Positions 47,575 through 60,631 of a stretch of 64,000 bases of DNA are shown here, one piece after another. The DNA comes from Rachycentron canadum (taxonomy: Eukaryota > Chordata > Actinopteri > Carangiformes > Rachycentridae). Under the pieces are notes generated by a model that did no database searches, was not told the origin of the DNA, and saw only the letters and a list, made by a program, of their open reading frames with translations. How positions within the stretch are numbered: the stretch's first letter is position 1; every line of letters starts with the position of its first letter. Both the position numbers and the translations under genes were made by a program. The DNA is taken from positions 9,211,975 to 9,275,974 of the forward strand of contig CM076654.1 in the NCBI GenBank assembly GCA_038496675.1. Direction: 5' to 3'.

Positions 47575-50367
47575 AGAAAAAGAAGCTGAATAACTGAAGC
47601 AGGAAACCACAGCAATCTGTATCACGGGGTAAAAGGATCCTCTCCATCCTAAAGACATTACGATAGTCATCTTATTGAAGGGACAGAGATCCTGAACAAG
47701 TTGCCCTCAGTGTAGCATCTTTTGCCATGTTCTTCAGGTTCAATCTAAAATGAGAAGATACAGATGTACAGCAGATGCTCAATGTCATCAATTTATCGAT
47801 TCTTTGTAAGTCACTGTCTTTCATACACAGACAGCCTATAATCAAGTGTGTCCCACAAATCATTTCCAGTTGTTTCCAACTGGAAAGTTTCCAGTTATCT
47901 TAATTTTGATATTTGTTTGTATTATAACTTGGAAAGTTGCAGATTCTTTGTGCTTTATTATTTAAAAAAAAAATTCATATGATTTATTTATTGTATATAT
48001 TATTATATTGAATGGTTTGATATTCAATTTTCATTCATATATGGTATGGTGAAAAGGGCCCAGCTTTCTGAAGGCCTCACTAGCTGTAGATGCAACATTT
48101 TGCATTGGTAAATGAGAGAAATTGTCTGCTGAGACATGTTTTGTGTAATTTTCATCCCAACCAGCAGAGGGAGCTACCTTCATTTGAATTTGGGTTCAAA
48201 GTGAATTGTTGCTTCCACCATCACACTCATCCAGGAGAGGATGAGCGCTGGTTGCATCATTCAGATTGTGACAGTCTTATCAAAAAACCCAGAGCTGCTT
48301 TCCCTCGTTCATGGATTTTTCCAAAAACTTTTTCCAAAAAATTTTGTGTTGTTACACATTTGATGTGTTTCTTGAAACACAAAATAAAAAACAACAAATG
48401 GTGTATATGTTGAAACATTCTCTATGCATTGTGTCTGTTTTACAGTGATTAAATGTGAACATTTACACTTTTTCTATTTACCAGCATGTAGAGAGTAAAA
48501 CACAGACATACAAAACAAACAATGACAAAATACTGAATATGCTTCCAAAGCTTTTCGTCATTGAAAATGTATGATTGTAACGACTGTTCTCTCCACAATA
48601 ATTATAAAACAAAGCAATAAAAAAAAAAGTCTTCATCCTGGACTCATTTTCTGTCTGGCCTTTGCTTTTGTCTCCACTTTCTGAAATGTTTCCTTTGGCT
48701 GTACCGTAGACATTTTGCCTGGCATGATGTATTCAGCCACAATGGCCTGATGCTCTTCCTCTTCTTTGTCCTCCTCTTCCTCCTACTGTTTCCCTCCCCC
48801 TCTGTCGCTTTCTCTCTCTGCAGTGACTTATCCAAACTGGGACACTGCTCTTGGCACTCTGCAGTAATTTTGAATATTTTAACTTTTAAAGTTTGCCCCT
48901 GTGACTGATCTGTGTCCAAATTAATGTTGTGTTTCAGAAGTGATGTAGTAAGTCACGATTACAGTCTGATTTACCACCCAAAAATGTCCAAGTGTTTTTG
49001 CAGAATTTGGTTAAGTCTGTGGTACCTCAGTTTTGTGTCCATTGGGTCAAATTCCACTAATTTATTTGCCTAAAATAGACATTACACAAAAAAGTGATCC
49101 TTTATTGTTTCTGCAGATGTCTTTTGAGCTCCACATCGATTAAAATGATGATAAACAGATAAACAGATCAATTTAAAGAAACAGCTCTTACATAACATGG
49201 CAAAAAACTGCCAGACTGAGCAATGCGCCGAGCTAATCATTTTGGGCGTCAGTGATCTTTAAAAGAGAGCACAGCTGATACTCACTGCTCTCCTCTGCAA
49301 CCTGTCTTGTAGACACGACTGTTAGGTAGGGAGACTGACATGTGTATGTAAGATACATATCAGTGATCCATGCAGGAAAAAGGAGTTCCATCAAGCCTTT
49401 CAAGATGTTTGTCCTGACAATCTAAACAAGCTGCCTGCAGTAAATTACCAATTTCCAAGCTCTTTCATATTCATCGAGAGTGAAGGAAGCATTTTGGACT
49501 ACAGAGGAACAGATAGGCTGTCAGGGGTGAACATGTCCACAGGGGCCAGATACTGCGACTTCAGGCGCAGCATTTATCTGTAGTTTCTTTGAACATAGAT
49601 TCAAAGCTCATGTCATTGGTCAAACCCATTATCATTGCTGGGTTGTTAACCGGGACAAATTGGAGTAAAGGTCACAGATAACCCACTCAAACTATATCGG
49701 TCCTTTCTTTGCTGGTTCAACAGAATCATCTGTAAGTTATAACTGAGAAACCAATACCAAAATGGTCTTAATTTGAAAAGTACAACAACTTCTGTTCTGA
49801 TTTGCTGCTGTATAAATAAAACTTGACTTGAATTGTCTTGTCTGATTCTGTTTACATTATGTGTCTGTGTTGAAAGTGGACTGGATTCTGGCACATTATT
49901 GAGCAGACTGCCAGTTAGTTCACTTGTATAGACAGACGATAATAGACAGAAGTAATTTATTTTACAGCTCTGATATTTCCTAATTATTGTCTTGAAGGAT
50001 TCCTGGGGAAAAAATCATGCTGTATGATTCAAATTACAGGAAGACTAGCCACAAAGTTTAGGGCTTGTTATTTTAGTGAATTGTTTTAGCTTATTGACTT
50101 CAAAAACAATTTCTGAAAAAGAAATTACTGCAATAACATAATAAAATAAATTACTCTATTCTAATTATATTCCATTCTGTTAAAACAAACATTTAAACCA
50201 ATAAGCAATTTAAAAGTTCCTGTGAAACCTAAAATAAGAGGCAAGGCTGTTGTTCAGTGGCAAGTGATAAAATGACAGAGTTTACAAGCTGGTAAATAGA
50301 TACAAAAACAACACATTTTAGAGTAATTGCGGAAAAGGAGCTGTAGGTGTGTAATATAAAAATCAAT

Positions 50368-50456
50368 CATCCACTGATCCATTAGCTTTACCATTTATCC
50401 TTTGAGGGTTGCAGTGTGGGTCTGGATCCAATCTCAGCTGACACTAGACAAGAGGT
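50368..50456 (-). repeat. SINE-like fragment, reverse orientation
   Basis: TTTATCCTTTGAGGGTTGCA, GGTCTGGATCCAATCTCAGC and TGACACTAGACAAGAGG correspond to the reverse strand of the 3' portion of a common fish repeat (consensus-like TATCC...GGGTCGC...GGAGCCTATCCCAGCTGACA). The copy is strongly diverged. Confidence 0.5.
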
Positions 50457-53400
50457 TGCCAAAAATTTGTTATATCAAGATCAAAGTAATTGCCTTCACT
50501 TACTGCAGAAAGCAATAAACAAGGGTACGCAGAAAAAAAAACAAGCTTACAAATATCAGTCTTTTTTTCAGTGCATTTTTTGCTTTGTTTCATTTTGCCC
50601 ATGCGAAAATAGACACTATATGTAAGAGTAGCATTATGACTTCACAAAAGCATTCATTTTTCAGTTTTACTTCATTTCAATGGCTTAAGAAACACTTCTA
50701 ATAAATGGGGACCATTAAAAAATGGTCTACAGGTGTGTCTTGAGATGCTGTGTGTTGGAAGTTCAAACTCTGCATCAACATCAATCAGCATCCAGTTGGA
50801 TTTTGTCCTCTCTGATGTTGCAGATGGTTTATTCATTTGTTTTAGAAATAAGAATATTAAGAAGTGAAGTAACCTCCAGTGGGAATGTGAAATGCCTCTC
50901 GCATGTGATGCTGACTTCAGATTCTTCCATAGTCTTTGGATTACAAGTTTAATTGGTTTCCCAAAGCTACAAATGTTTATTTTCTATGCCGTCCAGAAGG
51001 AACTCCGTGATAACATAGCTACGGCTCCGTGACACTGAAGACACTCTGCAAAGACTCCCAAAACAAACACAGCGGAGGGTCTGACAGTTCACGCCGGATG
51101 CACAGAAGGAAATGAAGAGGAAATAGATTGTCACAGCAGGATACGTGATGAACACGGTCACTGTCATGTTGCTCAGCCAAGAGCCTTAAAGTCCACGACT
51201 GTGGTAAAATTATGTTATGACAAGGGGATCAGAGCGCAGAGAACCTAAACATTGATTTATTTGACATGGGCAAGGTGGTTTGTCCCCTCTGGCAGTAATT
51301 TGTTTGTGTGGACACATGGTTTTATTAACTGTGGCCAACAGGTGGCATAAAGAGAAATGAGTGTACCCCTCAGTAGCACAAGTTAGAGGTGCTATGTCAG
51401 CAAGAATCTATATACTATCTATATACTATAGCATAAAATGCTACTATTTAATGCATTTCATTATTAAAAGCCAATGTACCAATGTATCATTTAAGCTAGA
51501 GAAATATGTAATGCTTTGAATGTCTTAGTGGTAGGCAACTTATGATCAAAATTATTACCAGCAAATAAATTTTTCAAACATCAAGCATTACTTTTTAAAG
51601 TGTAACATGCATATTAAACCACAAGATAATTTTTTAATGGCAAAAAACATTAACATAACATATTTACTATGTGAATTCTCTGAACCATAGAAGTTATCGC
51701 TGTACACATACTCACAACAGCAGCAGAGATGCAAATATTACAACTGCAAGTGTGCTCATGTTCTCAGAATGTAATTTTTCATGTGATGGATCCATTTGTT
51801 GTTGGTATCAATACTCAAAACATAACTTTGTATCATAGTGTTAATACTTTGACAATCACTGCGCCCTCCCCTTACCCTGGATAGGCATTGTCCATCCTCC
51901 AACTTGGCCTCTCATCAACATCGGTAATCACCCTTCCCTGTTCCCTGGACAGCAGATAAAACATTACGAAAGCATGGCATCACCCCCTCATGGGAACTAC
52001 TTTTATTTTTACAGCATCCCGTGGTAAAATTCCAGTAAATTCCTTTTACTTTTACTTGTTTTGCAGATGGAAAACCATACTCTCCCCAACTTGGATAAAA
52101 ATGTGTATTCTGTGACTAGTAAAAGCTGTTTTAACATCAAATAGCAAAGCAAACCAATGGAGACAAGGCAGAAGCCATGTGATGAAAGATTTTATTATTA
52201 AAGTCTGTGATTTAGATCACAAAGCAAAGATAAAACATCTAATTAACTAAGCAGCAACTAAGCAGAATTTCTCCTGTTGTTGTTGCTGTTCAAACATCAT
52301 TTGAGAAGACAGTGATCTGATAGCTCAACCAGACTCTTGTTTCTAACTTTTATTTACTGAGGAAAGTTTTGCTGAAGGCAATACTTTCTTTTTCACAAGA
52401 CAACTTCTCTAATTTAAGGAAAATATTAACCCAGTCATAACCCCTTGACTGAAACTGTCCATTTCACATAATCCCCAATCGATATTTTTCTTTCTGTCCA
52501 TATGAATCTACGCGTTTCCATGTCCACGCTGCCACAAGAGGGGTACATCTGACATAAATTGAATTTGCCTCATCCTTGAGACAACAAAATCCAGGTTTAA
52601 CCTGATATGAGGTCCAGTCAGCCAGTGCGGGGCCTTTAAAGGTTTTTATTTTTGATGTAAGCAAAGTTTTTAATAACAACTTGTCTTCTGTTAGTCCTTT
52701 TACCAGAAGACTTGTAAATCACTATGGGAGCAAGCGTAGCTCCCAGTCCTCTGCTTTAAGTTTTACCATTTACAATGTTATTAACATTTAGCATTGAGGC
52801 AGACTGTGTCTTTAAAAGATAATTCTTGTGCTTTTCATCTGCTCTATTTACTATAGATGTTGCTATCGTGGCTATTTGGATCAAACTTTGCCTTCACTGA
52901 CTCTGTTGTAGAGATTCAGGAAAATGAGAGGACTTGCATAAAACAATGCATATTGATGCAAGTAGCATCCTAGAGCCTTCCCAATACACAGGCCTGTGTG
53001 TCTTTGACTCTATCTGAAAGTGAACACAGAAAATTAACAGCCAGCTGGATGACTCATTGGTAAACATTTTCTATATTTTCTTTGGGTCAGACTTAGAGAT
53101 AAGTGTTTGAAATGAAATCATGTAGAATTGGAGAGTTGGAGGAGGCTGCTTGCCTGCAGCTTGCTACAATATATACTGTTTTGAAACAGTAATGGAATGG
53201 CACAACATTCACAATTACCTGATTAATGGGAAAATTATACTTTAACTTTTACAATTTTTGTTTCTATTCAACTACTTCAAAGAAAATGTAGCACTGCAAA
53301 TGGTCGCTAAATCCATAACATTAATGTAAAAAAATTGCAATACACTTTTTTCCTGCTCTGACCAGGGTACAGGCAACAAGTTATGATGCAAAGTTCATGG

Positions 53401-54484
53401 CTTGACCAGATCAGAGTAAAAAAAACATGAGCTTGTCAGCAGCAATATTCAACCCCAGAATTATCACGGGATTTGAAGCTTGGCAGATAGCAAATTAAGC
53501 TTCAGTAAACTTTGATTTCACCCCAATCTTCCAACTTCAGTGTGAACATCCTCTTGCTTTGTAGTGTCTAATTAAATGGAGAAGCTGCCAAGCAGATTAT
53601 CGTCTCAAAGCAAGAAGCCTTCGATCCAACAGTGCATCAGGTTGTAGCTGTTCTTATTATTGTAATATACTTTGATGGTGTAGCTGTGGCGGTGAGTGTC
53701 AAGAAAATGACATGACAGAGAATGTGTCACTGTCATTACAGAGGACTTTTCCACATGTTAAGTGAAACTCTGTCTTTCTGAACCGAATGAGTGAATCATA
53801 CAGTGAAAAAAAACAACCTGAACAAATGTCAGGTGAATAAAATATATAATCATCGGCAAAAGTGATGCTGAGGTACTTACAATAACAAAATAAAACAAAA
53901 GTGCATATTTTCGAAAGAAATAAAGAAAATTGACAATTTATTTAACAGTCATTGATCAGTATAGTTGGCAAGATGCCCATTTCATACCTTTCCCGTTCTT
54001 TGTTAAACAAAACATAAACAGTTGAATTGCTCTGATCTGACAAATCATATTCAGGCTGATCTATTTTTGGACCTGTTGCTGTTATTTAGTTTCTGGGAAA
54101 AAAACTGGCACCTTTTCACTTTGGCCAAGCCCAGTGAATGTGGCTTCATCCATTTATCTTGCAAAGCCTGTTTCAACATGTCAGAATATTATGTGGAACT
54201 GGGACTGGTGTACAGTAAATGGCGATAAATTCGTAATAGCATGTAAAAAAAGGTTCAGGACATTTTGGACAGTAGAGTTTTTTTTTTTTTTTAACTTTAA
54301 GAGAGTCATCCAGTCAAGCTTCAATTTTCCATTATAAGGAAAAGATTTGGAAAATATATGTGGGGCTGGTGCAAAAAAGTGAGTGCAACGGAAAGAGATC
54401 CTCAATAGATGCCTTTGCTCCACATCTGCTCTGTTCTGGTACTTTTTGCCTGCTGAAAATGCACTCAGAGGCGACATCTGATAT

Positions 54485-54487
<3 letters not shown>

Positions 54488-54556
<69 letters not shown>

Positions 54557-54571
54557 GTGTCTGTGTGTGTG
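54488..54571. repeat. TG microsatellite, about 42 units with small interruptions
   Basis: A continuous TG repeat with GCG and CTG interruptions near its 3' end. Long frames of CVCV and HTHT across it on both strands are repeat artefacts. Confidence 0.95.
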
Positions 54572-55139
54572 TGAGTAAGCACACTTGTTCTCTGTTCCCA
54601 GTCACTGGTAAAACACTTACATTCATGTTGATCCATGCCACCAACAATTAGTGGCCCCGGTCCGGGCAGTGGAAAGGAGGATAGCGTCTCATTGCCTTTG
54701 GTGAGGTGCAAGGATCTGAACTCAAGAATCACAACTGGGAAGAAACCTGAGCTGTACAACCAACTTTAAACTGACACACATACATAGAGACATGAAAAAC
54801 ATACATGCAATACTTATTTATTATGATTAATAGCATGCATATTAGTCACTGTTTTGAGAATAGTTTGCTCATTAAACATCCAGTGACACACTGTTCCATT
54901 TAAGTCGATGATTTTATAAATCATTTTAGGTTGACACGTAGTAGCTGATCTATGGCTTGTTACTGTTGTTTTATCTTGGTAAAACAACAGTAAATCATAT
55001 TTCCCTGGTAATACTTTAACCTTCACAACAGATTCCCATGCAGGACATTGGTTCAGAGGCACAGCTGACAAGACAGAATTTGCCAAGTTGTGGCACTGAA
55101 TTATGTTTTTAGTGTAACATTTGTTTTAATAAGTTGTAG

Positions 55140-55205
55140 CATGGTGGTACATTGGTCAGCATCCCCCAACCCCCAAACTGTGATGGATAAGCAGTATATA
55201 TAATG
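55140..55205 (+). repeat. SINE-like fragment (diverged)
   Basis: AGCATGGTGGTACATTGGTC resembles the head, and GTGATGGATAAGCAGTATAT plus AATGGATAGATGG the tail, of the same fish repeat family, with the body deleted. Short and diverged, so confidence is limited. Confidence 0.4.
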
Positions 55206-57439
55206 GATAGATGGAAGGATTTGCTTTAAAAACTATGTGATTCATAATTAGCTTTCTTGTTCACACAGTATGCTAGTAATATATTGATATAATCGTAGCA
55301 ACTGCTTTTGAGTTATGAAGTGCTGAAATCTTAAGAATACATCAGGATATAAGCAGCATTAAATCCATCAAAATTGATTCAGAGCAACATTTGTTAGAAA
55401 ACCACAGTGTGAGTGAGTAATCTGATTCTTCAGCAAATGAGCAGCCCAGCCTTCAGTATCTGGAGGAGCCCTGTGCTCAAATGAACATGTTTTGAAATTT
55501 ATGATTAATGGTGTTGAGAAACAATGAGGGGAAATTCTATTCAGCGTGTAATAGGTGATCACAGGGGATAATGATTATTTTAGAAATGAGGGAGAAACAT
55601 ACTTAAGCTAGGCAGCTGTGAAAAAAAATATGCTGAGAGCTCCAAGAATCACTGAGTGAGGAGCAGAGTTGGCAGCGACAGCGGTGCGAGCTGGGAAAGC
55701 TGCTGGCTTCCAGTACACAGGCACATGACTTTCTGTCGGAACACCTCTCAGTGGACCCTAAACTGTGTGGTTAAAGTATTTACCATCAGATTTTGTGCTT
55801 AAATCAGAGCAACTTTTCAACCATGTCTTTCCAATGTGGTGGCTTTTGTGAAGTTAATGAAGTGAATGTATTTGTAAAGTAATAACCTTTGTCATCTATT
55901 TATGCTGCATCAAAAATAAACTTTAAGCACTGACACAAAAACTTTTCTTGTGCAGATAGTTCAGTGAACGATCTTGTCCAAACCGGATAATGAAGATATC
56001 ATTTAAAAGCACGCTTCACTACATGTTTTGTGGCATAGTACTATGGGGTTTCTAACAGGTGATGACTTTTGGACTCATTGTGATTTCTATTAGAGTGTAT
56101 CTTGGCAATCTCTCCTGACCTGACCTGTACTTTAAAAAAAAAAAAAAAACCAGGGTAAGATTTTCGAAATACTGATGCTATGTCCAATATTCTCCAGTGC
56201 TCACACTGTAGAGATCTGGTTGTGTGACACTATGTGTATCCAACATTATGTCCAAGCAACCATGACCCTTCCCTGCAGAGACCTCTGAAAAACATTATTT
56301 GTAATTTGAAAACTGTTGTATGTCACAAAGTCTCCCTCACATTTTGGTGTTAAGAACTCCTCTCCTCTCTCCAAAAATGCTCCTTTCCTCCCTTTGAGAT
56401 CATTTTGTGTCCCTCTGTACTTTGTTTTGTGGGTTTTCTTCTGGTTGTTGTCTCTTTGCAGCTTTGTTTCTTCTTGTAGTTTTTTGACTTGTTTGCCATT
56501 ATGTGTCTCTTTCAGTGACTTTTTGCAAGTAAAACTCAGACAGGCCCCTGACTCTTTGACCCATTCTATAATCCTTCCATGCTCCTGTTAACTTCCTGCT
56601 GTGTTGATTACTAAATTCAAAACAGAGCTTGGTAAAAATGTCTTTTAATATGCTATTCTTTTCAGATATAATAAACTCCAGCAGTGTGTCAAACTGGATT
56701 GTGTAATTTCTTTAGTGTTGACTGGGTGTCCATTAAACCCCTCCCTTCTTTGGCAATTGTCCAAACTGTTCAGTGACAGTTTAACAACTGTCTAGTGTGA
56801 CACACCTGTCATGCTTTAGACCTCTCCCTGGCATTTTAATAGTTTGGAGGGTGGTGTCCATCATTATTCAGTCTATTAACACAGGAGCAAACTTTTATGT
56901 GACACATTATTTATCTGCCCTCACTTGAGATGCATTTGTTCACGTATTCAGCTACATAACTTTACTTGATTGCCAAGTGAATGTTTTTTTAGCATGTCAT
57001 TACTAACTACTTTAATTTGTGGGGTCGCTGCCTTACATTGTCCCATATATCCATTTTGTAGTATTTCCCCCCACGCGCCCTAGAAAAGCTTTGATGGAGT
57101 GGGGGTTAATCAGGTACATTTCCCATCACTGAAACCTTGTCTAAGTTATGTGTTGGGCAAATTTTGCCATCCTTACTATAGCTACTACTATACTATAGGG
57201 AGAGAGGAAAGTCAGAGAGAGAAAGGGGATGACTTGGATCAAAAGGCCTTGGGCCAGACTCCAACCAGAGTTGCTGCAGTCAGGACCGATGGCATGCACT
57301 CTACCATGTAAGACAAAGGGGGGCCTCGTCATTTTTCTATGAAACTTTAAAAACGAATTTAAACATTTGTGATAAAACATAAATCTTACCTTTTGTAATG
57401 TGTGTCAAAGTTTGTTTTCAGAGTGTGAAATGGGCTCCT

Positions 57440-57605
57440 TAGGGTGGCATGATGGGTAGGTGGTTGGGCGCACAGCAATAAGGTTCTGGGTTCACCTTTC
57501 TTTGTGGAGCTGCATCCATGTACGTGTATGTTTGCCTGGTTCCAGCCCCCCCACGACCCTGACGGATGGAAATGGGCTCATTATTGCTGCTTGTGGCAAT
57601 ATAGC
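57440..57605 (+). repeat. tRNA-derived SINE-like copy
   Basis: GGTGGCATGATGGGTAGGTG (A-box-like head), CACAGCAATAAGGTTCTGGG and GTTCAC (B-box region), TTTGTGGAGCTGCATCCATG, then CAGCCCCCCCACGACCCTGA in order match the common fish SINE-like repeat. It is an internally deleted copy of the family seen at 2458-2585. Confidence 0.6.
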
Positions 57606-60575
57606 TTTATAGCCTTATAGCTTGGAGCACCACAATGAGGTGAATATGCTGCTGTACCACAAATACTTACAATTGACATAAAGGTATCATTTATAAGGAG
57701 TGTTTTCAAATAGAATGTTTTAGTTTTACAAGAGAAAAGATTTTACTTTAAGAATAACTGGTGGTTGGGAGATGTACATGTAAAATACAGTGCACAGCAA
57801 GTCCCCAAGCTTTATTAGTAGACCCTCCAACACTTGTTCCCACACTGTGGATTAGGAAGTCTCAAGCAGGGCTAAATCAAGAGTGATGTTAAATTGCAAA
57901 ACTTTGGTCTCCAGAATCTGCTTTTGTCTACTTCTGTCAAAAACATCTGTCTCCTAGAAATTGTTGAAACACTAGTAAACTATTTTTCCCAGTTATCCTT
58001 TTTTTTATCCTAGCTTTGTAAATGTCTATGTGTGGTTTCTTTTTGATCTTGATTTTAAAATGTAAGTTGAAGAAATATCGAACCAGTTTCTCATTGGTTA
58101 GATTTCAATCCAGGGCACGGGTGCAGAGCAAGTGCCAGATGACTCTGCGATTTCAACTGTTAATCTTTCTTCTGGACCCCATGCAGCCTGTTTCCTCGTC
58201 AAAATGAAATTTGTTCAAGCAATAAAAATTTTCTTGGGAGGTCTATGACTGATATGAAATGGAAATTTATTTCTATTACTGACTCTATGACTGAGTGAAC
58301 TCTAAACCCACAGAAATGTGCACTGTGGAAAATGCTTTGATAAATGTGACCCTTGTGAAAACGCCCACACACACACACACACATCTACACTATTAACAGA
58401 TGCTTTAATGCTTTCCTTGCTATTGGACAACCTCCTGTCCACTTTGAACACTTCCCAGCAAAATATCTTATAATCAGATATGTAAACGTTTTATCTCCTT
58501 CTCCTAAGAGTTCAGGGCAACAATAAGGCTTTTATTTTGTTAAGAGATCGCAGCTTTTATTATCCCATATTTATTTTAAAATCATTATTTCAGTGTCTGA
58601 TTGACTTGTTGTCTGATAGGTCATCCCATGCGGTTGAGTTTTTGCCTGTTTACATTGGGTATTACATAACAATGGAGATCAAAGTCACCAATTAGCTGCA
58701 GATTTCATAGGAATTTTGTGTACAACTGCTGTACACAATTCTGTTTTAAAACCTTTGAAAAACGTTGCTCTACATACTGTACATTTGTATGGGATTTAAC
58801 TGAGTCAGGAGGGTGACTAATTCCTACCCTGGAGCTGTTCACATTTTCACTTACTACCAGACTGACCACATGGTTGTATTGTCAGTAATTTTTGGTTGGA
58901 GTTATAAGGTTAGTTTTATGTTAATCTGTCCAGTGGTTGAGATATCTGCTGAGATATTTCTCTCACCACTATAAATGAACAATCAAGCAATTTGATACTG
59001 CACAATTTGATGCTACACTCCCATTATGTTGGAGAACTTATAAGGAAGAGATTTAAAAAAAAAAAGAATATTGGACACTAACATATCTTAACATCTTGAT
59101 ATCTTTTGGTCACTAGTGAGTTCTTTCTTTTTATGTATATCCCAGCTTGTACCTTCAACATCAAAGAACTAATGTTTTCCAACATAACTGACAGACTGAT
59201 AATGTCACTGGAAAAGTTTCATCCAATCAGTCATAGAATTGTTTCAACTGTCCACTGTCCTGTGAGTCACATAACATTGTCTGTGGGAAAAATGAACAAA
59301 ACTTTGAAATCAGAGGCATTTTTCTTGATATACCCATCTCATAAACACCAACAAATTCCATTGCCTCAGTTTGGTGATGTAGGATAACTGTGAAATACTT
59401 TAAGGGTCAATCGCAATCTAAAAAAATCCAGATAGCAGACTTTAGAAAGCTCCCATAGAGCCACAAAAAACATGCAGCTGTTTTCATTGCCTGAGTGGTT
59501 TTCCTCATGACAAGTGAACTGATCCTTGTGTAAACTCAGTGAAGTGTCCTTTTCACACAATAGGAGTAAACTGGATTTGGTTTGTGGTGCCTTTAGGATG
59601 AAAAAAAAAGAAATAGCACCAATGAAAACTGTTTGGGTTGGACATAGCATATATCTGCAAGGCCATTAGAAGTAAGTGAGAAAACTTTGAACTGATTTAA
59701 GTTAAGTCAACTTTACGCCCCAAACAAGGACTCACTGTTTTGAGTAAATGTTAAAAAGGATGCTCTTCTCACTATAGAGAACCTGCTCCCGACACCATAG
59801 CAGATTTTATTATCTCTCCCTACATTTTATTTATTATTTCTTTCATCACTTGAAGGAAGTAGCACTGGCTCTTGAACCACTGTCAAGACATTTACCAGTT
59901 CCTGCATCAGTTCTGCTTTGACTCTGGCATATTTCCAGACTGTTTTCTGTCCGTTTCAACAGAGGGTGACAGCAGACGTAGTGGAGCAAATGGGTGTTTT
60001 CTGCTGTTTATCAATGAGCAGAGAGATAATGGAGTGCAGAACGTCATTGAAGAACCCTGTTGATGTAAAGCAGCTTCACAGGTTTGTAACAACATTTGTG
60101 TCAAGTTGCATATTGCTGAGGATTGTCTTATCCAAACACCACCACCTCCAAACCTAATAAATCCAAAAATATTATCCTCATTTACTCTTGAAAAAAAGTG
60201 CAGACTTGTTTTCAACCTGCCTGAGGTCAGTAAAGCTTTTCTGTGCAGCTTGTTTGTGTGTGATTTGAATGTATGGATGTTCACACAGATGGTAAATATC
60301 GGCTTCATTTATTTATGCATTTAATTAGGTGAGAGCAAAGAGGATCAAATATCTAAGAAGTGGAAGGCTTGTTGTAGTGTCTCATTGTAGTTTGATCCCA
60401 TTTTTCACAGTTTAATTCAGTTAATGAGTGTTGTTCCCAGAGTGGGGACTCTCAGTCTCTTAGGCACCTATTTAAAATGTTTGCCTTAGCCACTGCTATG
60501 CTTGTTTAAGTTTAATTGCTATGAATTGGAGCCTTCAGCTGTGTTTATTGTTGGAGGAGAGAAGATGTCGCAGCC

Positions 60576-60577
<2 letters not shown>

Positions 60578-60628
<51 letters not shown>
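60578..60628. repeat. TA/TG compound microsatellite
   Basis: A short TA run passes into about 20 TG units, read directly. Confidence 0.9.

Positions 60629-60631
<3 letters not shown>

Noticed and set aside
48644..48919. Minus-strand 91-codon charged frame, and an overlapping 44-codon frame (EEDKEEEEHQAIVAEYIMPG)
   Set aside because: Purine-rich simple sequence; the second frame is closed by a stop right upstream and its only acceptor lacks a pyrimidine tract. No homology recognised.
50967..51167. Minus-strand 66-codon hydrophobic, cysteine-rich frame in a slightly GC-richer patch
   Set aside because: Resembles a membrane segment but has no family motif, splice context or neighbour supporting it. 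A tblastn search against fish proteins would decide.
54181..54759. 192-codon minus-strand frame over the TG microsatellite
   Set aside because: Length comes from the repeat (HTHTHT); not a gene.
54814..55086. 90-codon minus-strand frame
   Set aside because: No recognisable domain, no promoter or splice signals, and AT-rich intergenic composition.
59907..60308. 133-codon minus-strand frame
   Set aside because: No conserved motif; composition like the surrounding intergenic DNA.
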